From CAVQBP01 sp963782475 (GTDB lineage Bacteria; Bacteroidota; Ignavibacteria; Ignavibacteriales; Ignavibacteriaceae): a stretch of 64,000 nt of DNA. Shown here one piece after another: positions 34,452 to 44,154 of the stretch; the stretch's first letter is position 1, and each line of letters begins with the position of its first letter. Where the stretch lies: NCBI GenBank assembly GCA_963782475.1, contig CAWAJW010000008.1, positions 298,130 to 362,129 of the forward strand, read 5' to 3'. Position numbers and translations under genes: made by a program. The notes under the pieces were generated by a model. The model had not been told where the DNA came from. It was given only the letters and a program-made list of their open reading frames with translations, and did no database searches.

Positions 34452-36230
34452 ATGGTTCATCTAACAATCAATAATATTAAAGTAAATGCAGAAGACGGAA
34501 TGACTATCCTTGAAGCTGCACAATCAATTGGAATTTCAATTCCAACCTTATGCCACCTGAAAGATCTTACACCGACCGGCGCATGCAGATTTTGCGTTGT
34601 TGAAGTTGAAGGGCAGAGGAACCTTTTACCATCCTGTGCATTCCCTGTTTACGAAGGGATGGTTGTTGATACAAATTCATCAAGAGTCAGACGGGCAAGA
34701 AAGACTATTATAGAATTATTAGTTGAAAATCATCCGCAGGATTGTCTGGTATGTGTCAGGAATAAAAACTGCGAGCTGCAGGATATGGCCGCACGATACG
34801 GTGTGAGAGAGCACAGGTATTCCGGAGAAACTAAAAAACATGCAATCGATATTTCCAGCGCTTCCATAGAAAGAGACCCGGCTAAGTGTCTGCTCTGCGG
34901 AAGGTGTGTACGTGTTTGTCATGAAATCCAAAAAATCGGCGCGATTGATTTTTCAAATAGAGGCTTCGCAAGTATTGTAACTACACCGTACAATAAAGGA
35001 TTGAATATAAGCGAATGTATTTTATGCGGTCAATGTATACTTGTCTGTCCGACAGCAGCATTAAGAGAAAAAAGCTATCTAAAAGAAGTTACAAGCGCCT
35101 TAAACAACAAAAATAAATATACGGTTGTCCAGGTTGCTCCTGCTGTAAGAGCAACCATAGGAGAAGAGTACGGCCTGCCTTTAGGAACCGATGTAACCGG
35201 TAAATTGGTGGCTGCTCTGCGCCGTTTGGGATTTAAAAAAGTATTTGATACCAATTTTGCCGCCGATCTTACGATTATGGAAGAAGCCACTGAATTAGTG
35301 GATAGAATTAAAAATAATAAACCTTTACCTATGTTTACAAGCTGCTGCCCCGGCTGGATTAAATATGCGGAATCCAATGCACCTGCAATTTTGAAAAATA
35401 TATCTACCTGTAAATCACCTCATGAAATGGAAGGGGCGATCTTAAAAACGTATTATGCAAAAAAAATGGGAATAAACCCGGAAGATATTTTTGTCGTTTC
35501 AATTATGCCCTGCACTGTAAAAAAATATGAAGCTTCACGCAGCGAGCTTTCGGAAAATACATTGCTGGATGTTGATGCGGTTCTTTCTACGCGTGAATTA
35601 GTCCGTTTCCTAAATATTGCGGGAATTAAATTTAATGATCTTGCCGAAGAAAAATTCGATAATCCGTTAGGTGAATCAACAGGTGCAGCGGCAATTTTTG
35701 GAACATCAGGCGGTGTAATGGAAGCCGCTTTGCGAACTGCATATTTTAAGCTGACCGGTAAAAATTTAAATAAAATTGAATTCGAAGAAGTCAGGGGAAA
35801 CAAGGGAGTAAAGTCTGCAACAATTGAAATAAATGATCTTAAATTAAACGTAGCTGTTGTCAACGGTATAGGAAATATCGGTGAAGTAGTTAAAGAAATT
35901 GAACAGGGAATTTCCAAGTATCATTTCATAGAAGTTATGGCATGTCCGGGCGGCTGTATTAATGGAGGGGGACAGCCCATTCATAATAAACCTGAAAAAA
36001 TCCAGAAAAGAATTAAAGCACTTTATGAAATAGATAGTGAAATGAAGAAAAGATTTTCGCATGAAAATGAATCTGTAAAAATCTTATATAATGAGTTTTT
36101 GATTGAGCCTAATTCTCATATTGCCCATGATATCCTTCATACAAAATATTTTAATAAATCAAGACATATTACTGACCCGCATAATAATATAGAAGCCGAA
36201 GAAAATATTAGTTCATTACATTTAGATTAA
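34452..36230 (+). CDS. hydA: [FeFe] hydrogenase catalytic subunit HydA (group A, bifurcating type)
   Basis: A 592-residue catalytic subunit that makes or oxidises H2. Domains in order: N-terminal 2Fe-2S (CHLKDLTPTGACRFC), a His-Cys3 4Fe-4S (HPQDCLVCVRNKNC), two 4Fe-4S motifs (CLLCGRCVRVCHE and CILCGQCILVCPTA), and the H-cluster domain. The H-cluster domain carries L1 TSCCPGW (about residue 297), L2 MPCTVKKYE (352 on) and L3 EVMACPGGCINGGGQP (494 on). All H-cluster ligands are present. The operon HydC-HydB-HydA is that of NAD(P)-linked electron-bifurcating enzymes. The maturases HydE, HydF and HydG are not in this window. Confidence 0.95.
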   Translation: MVHLTINNIKVNAEDGMTILEAAQSIGISIPTLCHLKDLTPTGACRFCVVEVEGQRNLLPSCAFPVYEGMVVDTNSSRVRRARKTIIELLVENHPQDCLVCVRNKNCELQDMAARYGVREHRYSGETKKHAIDISSASIERDPAKCLLCGRCVRVCHEIQKIGAIDFSNRGFASIVTTPYNKGLNISECILCGQCILVCPTAALREKSYLKEVTSALNNKNKYTVVQVAPAVRATIGEEYGLPLGTDVTGKLVAALRRLGFKKVFDTNFAADLTIMEEATELVDRIKNNKPLPMFTSCCPGWIKYAESNAPAILKNISTCKSPHEMEGAILKTYYAKKMGINPEDIFVVSIMPCTVKKYEASRSELSENTLLDVDAVLSTRELVRFLNIAGIKFNDLAEEKFDNPLGESTGAAAIFGTSGGVMEAALRTAYFKLTGKNLNKIEFEEVRGNKGVKSATIEINDLKLNVAVVNGIGNIGEVVKEIEQGISKYHFIEVMACPGGCINGGGQPIHNKPEKIQKRIKALYEIDSEMKKRFSHENESVKILYNEFLIEPNSHIAHDILHTKYFNKSRHITDPHNNIEAEENISSLHLD

Positions 36231-36453
36231 AAGCTGATAGATTTTAAATCAATTTTTAAGCGCTGGAGTATCCGGTAAAATGTAATAATTTTATTATAAG
36301 TCCGCTTTCTGTAACCAATCTGGATAAATATTTCTCGAATTAATAAATCCCATGTAGCTTATTGAGAATTCTTCAATATTATTTAATATTTACTACCGCT
36401 ATTCGATAATGAAGTTGAATAGAAATGTTTTTTTATGTTAAAATATTTAAGAA

Positions 36454-38388
36454 ATGGGTAATTCTCAAAAAATTATTTATGGAATTGACAATGATGTTAA
36501 GCAGATTCTAGATTCTAATTTACAGAAGTATTTTAGGATATGTAAGCATTATTTGGAATTGGATCCTTTAGCCATGAAGGAACCCGATGTCATTGTCAGG
36601 GAAAGCTACAGGTTTTTTCGTTATACATTCCCATCCAGCATAAATGAACATTTCTTCCGGTTCGAGGAAGCTCCTTTATTATGGATTTGTGAATCTCCTC
36701 TAAACAGGTATTTAAAAGATTTCTACAGGCATAATTTCCCCATCTTCAACGGTGTGGATCAATACAAAACAGTAAAAGAGCTTTACAGTAAATGGCTGAT
36801 GAACAAACAGGATGATGAAAGGAAATATTTTGCTCAGTCAATTATTAATTTTATTGATAACTATAATTCCAGGAGCAATTTTTTAAGCAATATTTTCGGA
36901 GGGATAATATTTTCATATGAGAGCTCGCTTTTGAACCCTCAGAAGTCAATAGAGTTATACGATAAATCAAAAGAAATTATCGGTAAAATAAAATTAAGTG
37001 ACGACACTAAGGATGAACTTGATTATTTAATTACATTATTATCGGGGTATTCATATATTATCCAGGAAGAAAATGAATATGCAAAGCATAAATTCGAAGA
37101 TGCGCTTAAGCTGAAACCTTACGGTATAACTGCCAAATTTCATTTAGCGCTTACGGATATGAAGCTCAAAAATATTGATGTAGTTGAAAATTATATTCAG
37201 GAATTATTCAGCTATGATTCCGAAAGAATTAATTTCGCACTTGAAAACGTGAGTTTCAATTTATTCGGATACTTTATTGATAATGCGGTATTTAATAATA
37301 TTTTCTACTACCCTGAATTTTCAGCTGTTAATGAGAAAATAGAAAGTCTTCTTTCATTAATAAGAATTTCTAATGAGCAGGTAATAAAGATTTTGACCAA
37401 TAAGTTTGAAGTATTTAAAATTGTAATAGAAGAGAAGGAATTCTCAGATGAAATAACCAGGAGCATTTCTTTTCTTGAAAAGATAATGAAAAAATTCAGC
37501 GATTCTGAAAATGTGCATTTTTTAAATACAGGTGAAAAGCTTAAAAATAAGTTTATAGAATCGGTTATTAAAATAAAAGAGAATGTAAAAAATAAATACT
37601 ATATTACAATTAATGATCGGGTTTCAAAGATTAACGATGAAATAAAGGAAAAATCTGCGAATTTAGAAATTTTAAAAGAAGAATTAGAAAACCAGAAAAA
37701 TGAGTTAAAAAGCAGACTGTCTGCCGGCATCATTAAAATAGAAAATAAGATAGCAGAGGATATTCAGAATCTTGAAGAAGAAATTAAAAAGCTTCCATTT
37801 AAACCCAAGCTTAATCCTCAAACAACCTTCAAACATGCAATGACCTATAATATTATTCTCTCTTTTATGGTTTTTTTAATGGGGGGGTGCGCAGGATATT
37901 CGAATAATTTTGTCCATAGTGTTTCCGAATTAAGGAATCTGATTTCCGATTCTTTAATTACAGGGACTAAATGGGGAGTCATTACTTTTCTAATCGGGAT
38001 AATTTTATCCGGCATGTCTGCGGTTTTTACTTTAATTGAAAGATCTAACCGGAGACAGCAGCTTATTCAGAATATAAGTGTATTAAAAAACGGAAAAGAG
38101 CATAAAATTAACTTATATAAGAAAGATATGGCAAATAAAGAAGAGATCCTGGTTAGAAATTTCGAAGTTCCGATTAAGGAAAATAAAGGAAAAATTGAGC
38201 AATTAATTAAAGAAAGAAATTCCCAGGAATCGACATTAAAAGCCGAAGCGGATAAATTAATTGAAAACGAGTGTAAACCATATGTCGTTTATATCTGGAT
38301 GAAGAAAACCCCAATAGGGAACGATAATACAATTCTATATCCCCGCATAACAATATATATAATGCTGGCTAATATTAGCCAAGTATGA
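36454..38388 (+). CDS. hypothetical membrane protein with TPR-like and coiled-coil regions
   Basis: A 644-residue protein I do not recognise. The first 330 residues are helical with weak TPR character (EYAKHKFEDALKLKPYGITA). Residues about 380-450 are rich in Lys and Glu and heptad-like (KINDEIKEKSANLEILKEEL), consistent with a coiled coil. Two transmembrane helices follow (IILSFMVFLMGGCAG and WGVITFLIGIILSGMSAVF), then a second coiled-coil stretch and a short tail. It has no signal peptide. It stands alone between the hydrogenase operon and the glycan locus. Shape suggests an inner-membrane scaffold or chain-length-regulator-like partner for glycan assembly; that is a guess from topology only. 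Confidence 0.75.
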   Translation: MGNSQKIIYGIDNDVKQILDSNLQKYFRICKHYLELDPLAMKEPDVIVRESYRFFRYTFPSSINEHFFRFEEAPLLWICESPLNRYLKDFYRHNFPIFNGVDQYKTVKELYSKWLMNKQDDERKYFAQSIINFIDNYNSRSNFLSNIFGGIIFSYESSLLNPQKSIELYDKSKEIIGKIKLSDDTKDELDYLITLLSGYSYIIQEENEYAKHKFEDALKLKPYGITAKFHLALTDMKLKNIDVVENYIQELFSYDSERINFALENVSFNLFGYFIDNAVFNNIFYYPEFSAVNEKIESLLSLIRISNEQVIKILTNKFEVFKIVIEEKEFSDEITRSISFLEKIMKKFSDSENVHFLNTGEKLKNKFIESVIKIKENVKNKYYITINDRVSKINDEIKEKSANLEILKEELENQKNELKSRLSAGIIKIENKIAEDIQNLEEEIKKLPFKPKLNPQTTFKHAMTYNIILSFMVFLMGGCAGYSNNFVHSVSELRNLISDSLITGTKWGVITFLIGIILSGMSAVFTLIERSNRRQQLIQNISVLKNGKEHKINLYKKDMANKEEILVRNFEVPIKENKGKIEQLIKERNSQESTLKAEADKLIENECKPYVVYIWMKKTPIGNDNTILYPRITIYIMLANISQV

Positions 38389-38467
38389 TATTTTTCTCCT
38401 ATAATTCATCAAAAATTTGAAATAAATATACTTTTTAACTGGAATGATTTTGGGGTAAAGTGCAACT

Positions 38468-38542
38468 AATTTATACATTATTGGATTTTTATATATCTAT
38501 CAATAATCATAACTAATTTTTTATTGCGCAATTTATACATTA
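38468..38542. repeat. 13-bp direct repeat before the dual-nucleotidyltransferase gene
   Basis: AATTTATACATTA occurs at 38468-38480 and again at 38530-38542, 62 bases apart, directly upstream of the start at 38554. It could be a pair of regulator sites or a small duplication. The second copy lies in the TTG-started extension that I do not accept as coding. Confidence 0.45.
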
Positions 38543-38553
38543 CTGAGAAAATA

Positions 38554-40251
38554 ATGTTTTCTGGATTAACGGTTTCGAAATTAAATAGTTACGAAGGAGA
38601 AGTTTATAATAAAGTATATCCAAGTTATTTAATAAGATCTTTGCTTAACGAAGTTAAAAGTATTTTTTCTGAAATATGCTATTCGCCAATATGGAACTCT
38701 GAACCTGTAACACTTGAACTGTGGAAAGTACAGAAAATTCAAAAAAGCAGATTAAACTGGTTATACAATAATTGCGAAATTCTACTTCCAAAGACTCATG
38801 AAGATTTAAATAAATTATTTATTGATCCGGCGCCTACAATAGGATTAGAGAAAATTGCTGGATTGATAATAAATGTTCGAGAAGAATTGTACCCCCATAT
38901 TATAAAAAATATTGGTGTTAGAACTAAAAGGGAACTATTAAATAATCAATCGTTATCTGATTGGTTAAAAAGAATATCGAGCAGACCTGAGATAAAATTG
39001 ATTGAAAGCTTTATGGATGAAATAAACATCAAAAAACCCATCGGGCTGAATTCAGTTCTTCTTCATGGTAGCCTGGCAGATGGTTTAACGATAAACGGTT
39101 TTAGTGACTTAGATGTCCATTATATAATAAAACTGCCCAGTGATAGGAAAGAAATGTTGGAATTAATGAGCTGGATTTTTCAGTCAAACAGATATCTGCT
39201 TTCATACAACCCGTTTATGCATCATGGACCAATGGTTGTTTTGGAAGAAGAACTGCTGATTTGTTCAGAATCAATTCTCCCTACAATTCTTATAGAAAAA
39301 GGGATTTGGATTTATGGTAAAATTGAAGAAGCTTACTACACTAAAGATGATTTTGAAAGTATTAATTCTTTTGGTGTTTTTAAAAGTTTAATTGAAAAAA
39401 GATTTACTCTTTCAAATGATATAAAAAATATTTTTGAAATAATATGGTGGGCATCGACTTACTTATTTTTACCGCTTCTTTATTCTCAAATGAAATCAAA
39501 AAAATCGAAATGGAAAAGAGATGTCCTTGAGAATAAAATAAATATCCCAAAAGAATTCTGGCATTTTATTGAATTAGTGGGTAAAGTAAGAAACAATATA
39601 GGTAGGTATGTGCAGAAAAGAATAGACTTACCATTAAAAATTAATGATAATACACAAAATCCAGGATTGATTTTAAAACAATATAAAGAGAAAACAAAAT
39701 TATCTGATCTTGAAGTTCAAGAGTTAGGAATTACTAATGAACTTTTGGAAAAAGGGAGAGAATATTATCATTTTTGTGTAAAGGAAGCATTCAAGTTAAA
39801 TGAAAAAAACTTTCATGATAAAGGTTATTCATGGAAGAACGTAAGAAATAATTGGATAAAAGATGTTTGTGAAATTCCAACGATTATCAATATTAAAAAT
39901 TATGAAATTGTAAAAACAGAATTTATTAGGAGGTGTTCGGAGAATAATTTTGTTGTTGCGGTATACGAATTTGGTACTATCGGTTCCCCAGGATTATCTG
40001 ATCTAGATTTTTTAGTTATACTAGCGGATGACTGCCAAGGCATTCCGGAAGAATTAACAATATCAAAAATGGATAAAAGTCATGCTGAAATAATGAATCA
40101 TGATCCTTTATTCATTTGCATGTCTTCAGTAGAATTTTTCGGTAGCATTTATCCAATATTTAAAGCTACAAAAATATATGGTAAGGATGTTAATTTTAAA
40201 TTTACATCCGACTATAGTAAAAATGTTCAGCAATGTCTTTATACTTTTTGA
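38554..40251 (+). CDS. protein with two nucleotidyltransferase-like signatures
   Basis: A 565-residue protein with two copies of the pol-beta-type nucleotidyltransferase signature. The first is HGSLADG, then GFSDLDVHYII (about residues 171-190); the second is FGTIGSPGLSDLDFLVI (about 473-490). Both show the G[ST]x-n-DxD metal-binding pattern. The middle is helical with WWASTYLFLPLLYSQM. I know of no named family with this pair. The ATG at 38554 is preferred over the in-frame TTG at 38524. A TGA at 40249-40251 ends it, and one codon later the next ORF starts in the same frame, so the two may be one protein. Role is unknown; position suggests transfer of a nucleotidyl or sugar-linked group in glycan synthesis. 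Confidence 0.75.
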   Translation: MFSGLTVSKLNSYEGEVYNKVYPSYLIRSLLNEVKSIFSEICYSPIWNSEPVTLELWKVQKIQKSRLNWLYNNCEILLPKTHEDLNKLFIDPAPTIGLEKIAGLIINVREELYPHIIKNIGVRTKRELLNNQSLSDWLKRISSRPEIKLIESFMDEINIKKPIGLNSVLLHGSLADGLTINGFSDLDVHYIIKLPSDRKEMLELMSWIFQSNRYLLSYNPFMHHGPMVVLEEELLICSESILPTILIEKGIWIYGKIEEAYYTKDDFESINSFGVFKSLIEKRFTLSNDIKNIFEIIWWASTYLFLPLLYSQMKSKKSKWKRDVLENKINIPKEFWHFIELVGKVRNNIGRYVQKRIDLPLKINDNTQNPGLILKQYKEKTKLSDLEVQELGITNELLEKGREYYHFCVKEAFKLNEKNFHDKGYSWKNVRNNWIKDVCEIPTIINIKNYEIVKTEFIRRCSENNFVVAVYEFGTIGSPGLSDLDFLVILADDCQGIPEELTISKMDKSHAEIMNHDPLFICMSSVEFFGSIYPIFKATKIYGKDVNFKFTSDYSKNVQQCLYTF

Positions 40252-40254
40252 AAT

Positions 40255-43200
40255 GTGCTTAAATATCCGAATGATATTATTCGGTTATCCAAACAAGAAA
40301 AAATTCGCTGGAAAACTTTATTGGCTTATTTAAATAGTTTTAACCACGTTTTTAATGCTTTCATTTCATTAAATCTACCAATACCAGAATCAATAAAAGA
40401 ATGTATAAATCTCAATAGAAAAATAAGAAATCAATTTTTATCTGGTAATAAATCAATGGAAGAGCTTGATAGTGTAGTTAAAAAAATGTTAGAAGCAAGT
40501 GCAGATATGCTCCTAATATTTGAAGCAATGTGGGCTGAAACTTTCCCAGAATTAAAAGAAATTTATGGATTAACTGATAGAAATCAATTAATTACTGAAA
40601 TTTTTGATTCCTTTTCTGTGAATAAAGTCGAAAAAATTATTTTGCCTCCTATTATTAATGTTGTAATGAATAATATACAAAAGACAGATGATATAGTTGA
40701 AATTAATTCCAAAACATTTAAAAATTTTTCAGAATTTTTTAACGAATATTTCTTCTTTAAATATAAGTTTATAATAAATGAAACCTCAAAAGGACGAAAA
40801 CCGAATCATTATATTTTAGGTAATTTTTTCTCAACTAATCCAGATGAAAATTGGTTTAGTGAATTTTCTTTGGCAAAAATTGAGCAAATAAATTCACCGC
40901 AGTTTACGTGGTTCATGTTCAAATTAAATTCCTTTGCTTATGAATATTCTTTACAGCTTGCGGTTAAAGGCTCAAGAGTTTGGGAATATCCCTGGATGTG
41001 GTTCAATATTTTAAGAAGATCAAATTTAAAGAATAAAATAATTGTTGATTTAGGAAGTGAATTATCTCCAGTTCCTTGGTTACTTGCTTTAATGGGTGCT
41101 AAACTAGTATTAATTGGATATGATCAAAAATATATCCCTTTGTGGGAAGAATTAAATGAAAAATTGAATTTGACTGTTCAATGGAAAATATTTAATGATA
41201 AAATCATTCCTTTACCAAACGATTCCGTTGATATATTAACTTGCTTTTCAGTAGAAGAATCTAAGTTTAATAACAACAAAACAATAGATGAAATTATAAG
41301 AATTTTAAAACCAGGTGGAATTTTTGCATTATCTTTTAACTTGTATGAACCTGAATTAAGGATTATTACTAATAAGTGTGAGGGTAAGGTTTTCACAATA
41401 AAAGAATTTCTGACAATAATATTAGTTAATAACGGTTTTAAGAAATCTTTAAGAACCAATAATATGGAAAATATGCAACCCTTTTTAGAATTGAAAAAAG
41501 CTACTCAAATAAATCCTAATTATATAGCTGCTGCTGCAATTTTGAAAAATAACCAAGTAGTCGATTCCGATTTGAATTTTCAAGAAATAATTGGCAAGAG
41601 TTATAGAGAAAATATCAATAATTTAAATATTTCTTTAGATATACCTGTTTTATTTCTTATTTATAATAGACCCGAATTAACTGAAAGAACTTTTGAAAAG
41701 ATAAAAGAAGTACGCCCAACAAAATTATATATTGGAGCTGATGGTCCAAACCCTAAGAAACCTCATGACATAATAAAATGTAATCTCACTCGTGAAATAG
41801 TATCAAAAATTGATTGGAAATGTGAAATAAAAACACTTTTTAGAAAGGCGAATTTAGGATGCAAATATGCAGTAAGTTCGGCAATCAATTGGTTCTTTGA
41901 ATATGAAGAAGCAGGAATTATAGTTGAGGATGATATTTTAACAAGTAGAGATTTTTTTCAATTCTGCAAAGAGATGTTGATAAAATATGCTGATGATAAA
42001 CGGATTATGCATATAACTGGAAACAATTTGCAGTTTGGCTGGACAAGAGATAGTTCTTCATATTACTATTCATATTACGGTTCTATTTGTGGCTGGGCTA
42101 CCTGGAAACGAGCATGGAAATTATATGATTTAGAGATGAAAAATTATCCTAAATTTTTAGCTGATGGATATTTGAATTCTTTATTTTCAAATGAAGACGA
42201 AATTCAATTTCGTAAATCAACATTTGATGAGGTTTATTTTAAAAAACTTGATACATGGGATTTTCAGTGGACTTTTTCACGTTTGAGCAACAATGGTTTA
42301 TCCATCATTCCAAATAAAAATCTAATCAAAAATATAGGCTTTCTGAATAATGCTACGCATACGAAAAATATTAATGATATTCGCTCAAAATTAGAAATTG
42401 AGAATATGAGTTTTCCTTTGAAGCATCCGAAATTCATTTCTAGAGATAAAGTATCTGATAATAGATATTTTAAAAAAATTTTAAAGCTTGATTCGGAATA
42501 TATCGTCAAAGAATCAAACGTTCTGTTTAAGAGTGAAGAATTAAGAAGTTTATTAGTAAAATCTGAAGAGTATATTGAAAAAAGAGATATAGAACCTGCC
42601 AGAGAACTTGTAAATATTATTCTTAAGCAGGATTCAAACAATATACAAGCCTTAAATGATCTTGCTGTTATTGAAATATTAGAAGAAAATTATATAACCG
42701 CTAAACAAATTCTAAATAAAATTTTAGCGGAAGATCCTCAAAATGAAACAGCAATTAAGAATCGGAGTATATTAGAAGAAAATGATCCTCTAAATACAAA
42801 TCAAATTCAAAAAATTCTTTTTGTTAGAACTGATTCGATAGGCGATTGCGTGCTTGCATCTTCAATGCTGGAGCCGCTTAGAAAAAAATATAATAATTCT
42901 GAAATAGTTGTTTTATGTCAGGAACATATAGCTCCTCTTTTTAATGATTCTCCTTTTTTAGATACTATTATTACTTTTAATAGAAGTCTTCTTCAAAAAA
43001 ATGACCAGTATAGAATTAACTTTCTGCAAAATTTAAGAGCATATAATTTCGATCTTGTCATGAACTCAGTCTATTCACCGGAAAGCATTACTGATCTAAT
43101 TTCAATTAATATAAATGCAAAAAGTATTGTCGGTTTTTATGGTGATTCATATAATATACCGCGCCAGCGGTTTGAAACAAATCGGAAATACTATACTAAA

Positions 43201-44154
43201 TTAATATTAACGCAAAATAGATCCCATGAACTGAAACATTATGAAAAATTTTTAGATGATTTGGATATCAAACATGACCAACTTAAACCAGTAGTATGGC
43301 TTAATTCAGATTCCGAAACTTACGCCAATAATTTTTTCAACGAACATAAGTTGAATAGAGAAAACACTATTGCATTTTTCCCTTTTGCACAGCATTTCCA
43401 CAAAGAATATTCACTGTATATTGAGGTTATCAAAAACTACCCCGGGTTTAATTTCTTAATATTGGGAGGAAACGAAAATATATCAAGAAAAGAGTTGATT
43501 GAATTTTGTTCATTTAATAATTGCATAAATCTTGTTGGTAAAACCAACATCTCTCAACTGATCAGCATCATAAAGCGAGCCGGTTTGTATTTAGGTTCGG
43601 ATTCTTCCGGTGTTCATATCGCTTGTGCTCTAAACGTTCCTAATGTTGCTGTTTTAGGAGGTGCCCACTTTGGAAGATTTCTTCCATATTCAAGTTTAAC
43701 TTCGGCTGTTTGTGAACCTATGGAATGCTACGGATGCGGCTGGAAGTGCAAATATGACTTAGTTCATTGCATTCAGAATATCCAACCTGAAAGTTTAATT
43801 GAAGCGATCGATACTACTTTGGAATATCAGAATAGCAAACCAAGAATATTCGTTCAACCCCAAAATATAAACTATAGAGATATTCTGAATAAATATATTG
43901 AACTAGAAAAATATGAAATAATTACACTTAAATCGGATATTCTTTCTTCATACGGTTCATCTCAAACAAAAACAGATATAAATTTATATGAGAATCAAAT
44001 TACTCCGATTAATTTGGATTTCATTAATACTTCAAGGAAATTTTGGAATGTAGAAGACTTATATGAAGCGATGTTTCACAAGGATTTTTATAGATCCTTC
44101 GATCGAAAACAAAAACCTGGAGGAAAAAATAAAATTATGGGAAAAATCTGCTGA
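40255..44154 (+). CDS. giant modular glycosyltransferase, part 1 (MTase, GT2-like, TPR, GT9)
   Basis: First 1,299 codons of a very long modular protein. Order by rough residue: a helical leader (1-150); a class I SAM-methyltransferase-like domain (about 255-400, IIVDLGSELSPVPWLLALMG, then RILKPGGIFALS); a GT2-like glycosyltransferase (about 460-720, IPVLFLIYNRPELTERTFEK, VEDDILTS, then GWATWKRAWK); two TPR-like units (about 760-850); and a GT9 heptosyltransferase-type domain (853-1180, ILFVRTDSIGDCVLASSM, then GSDSSGVHIACAL). The GTG at 40255 is a nominal start; the frame is continuous with the preceding gene across one TGA. The frame is lost near 44095-44110: the sense moves from KDFYRS to IENKNLEEKIKLWEKSA in the next entry, a one-base change. 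Confidence 0.82.
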   Translation: MLKYPNDIIRLSKQEKIRWKTLLAYLNSFNHVFNAFISLNLPIPESIKECINLNRKIRNQFLSGNKSMEELDSVVKKMLEASADMLLIFEAMWAETFPELKEIYGLTDRNQLITEIFDSFSVNKVEKIILPPIINVVMNNIQKTDDIVEINSKTFKNFSEFFNEYFFFKYKFIINETSKGRKPNHYILGNFFSTNPDENWFSEFSLAKIEQINSPQFTWFMFKLNSFAYEYSLQLAVKGSRVWEYPWMWFNILRRSNLKNKIIVDLGSELSPVPWLLALMGAKLVLIGYDQKYIPLWEELNEKLNLTVQWKIFNDKIIPLPNDSVDILTCFSVEESKFNNNKTIDEIIRILKPGGIFALSFNLYEPELRIITNKCEGKVFTIKEFLTIILVNNGFKKSLRTNNMENMQPFLELKKATQINPNYIAAAAILKNNQVVDSDLNFQEIIGKSYRENINNLNISLDIPVLFLIYNRPELTERTFEKIKEVRPTKLYIGADGPNPKKPHDIIKCNLTREIVSKIDWKCEIKTLFRKANLGCKYAVSSAINWFFEYEEAGIIVEDDILTSRDFFQFCKEMLIKYADDKRIMHITGNNLQFGWTRDSSSYYYSYYGSICGWATWKRAWKLYDLEMKNYPKFLADGYLNSLFSNEDEIQFRKSTFDEVYFKKLDTWDFQWTFSRLSNNGLSIIPNKNLIKNIGFLNNATHTKNINDIRSKLEIENMSFPLKHPKFISRDKVSDNRYFKKILKLDSEYIVKESNVLFKSEELRSLLVKSEEYIEKRDIEPARELVNIILKQDSNNIQALNDLAVIEILEENYITAKQILNKILAEDPQNETAIKNRSILEENDPLNTNQIQKILFVRTDSIGDCVLASSMLEPLRKKYNNSEIVVLCQEHIAPLFNDSPFLDTIITFNRSLLQKNDQYRINFLQNLRAYNFDLVMNSVYSPESITDLISININAKSIVGFYGDSYNIPRQRFETNRKYYTKLILTQNRSHELKHYEKFLDDLDIKHDQLKPVVWLNSDSETYANNFFNEHKLNRENTIAFFPFAQHFHKEYSLYIEVIKNYPGFNFLILGGNENISRKELIEFCSFNNCINLVGKTNISQLISIIKRAGLYLGSDSSGVHIACALNVPNVAVLGGAHFGRFLPYSSLTSAVCEPMECYGCGWKCKYDLVHCIQNIQPESLIEAIDTTLEYQNSKPRIFVQPQNINYRDILNKYIELEKYEIITLKSDILSSYGSSQTKTDINLYENQITPINLDFINTSRKFWNVEDLYEAMFHKDFYRSFDRKQKPGGKNKIMGKIC

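Noticed and set aside
35453..35917. 154-codon antisense ORF inside hydA
   Set aside because: It is the shadow of a well-conserved catalytic domain on the other strand.
38524..38553. TTG start for the dual-nucleotidyltransferase protein
   Set aside because: The extension falls in a direct repeat without Shine-Dalgarno; the ATG at 38554 is more likely.
40249..40251. Selenocysteine or recoded TGA
   Set aside because: TGA ends several intact genes here, no SECIS-like hairpin was seen after it, and the flanking residues are not a redox site. Nonsense error or reinitiation is simpler.
38554..44154. MNT-HEPN toxin-antitoxin pair
   Set aside because: Nucleotidyltransferase motifs are followed by a helical region, but the HEPN catalytic R-x4-6-H is absent and both products are far too large.
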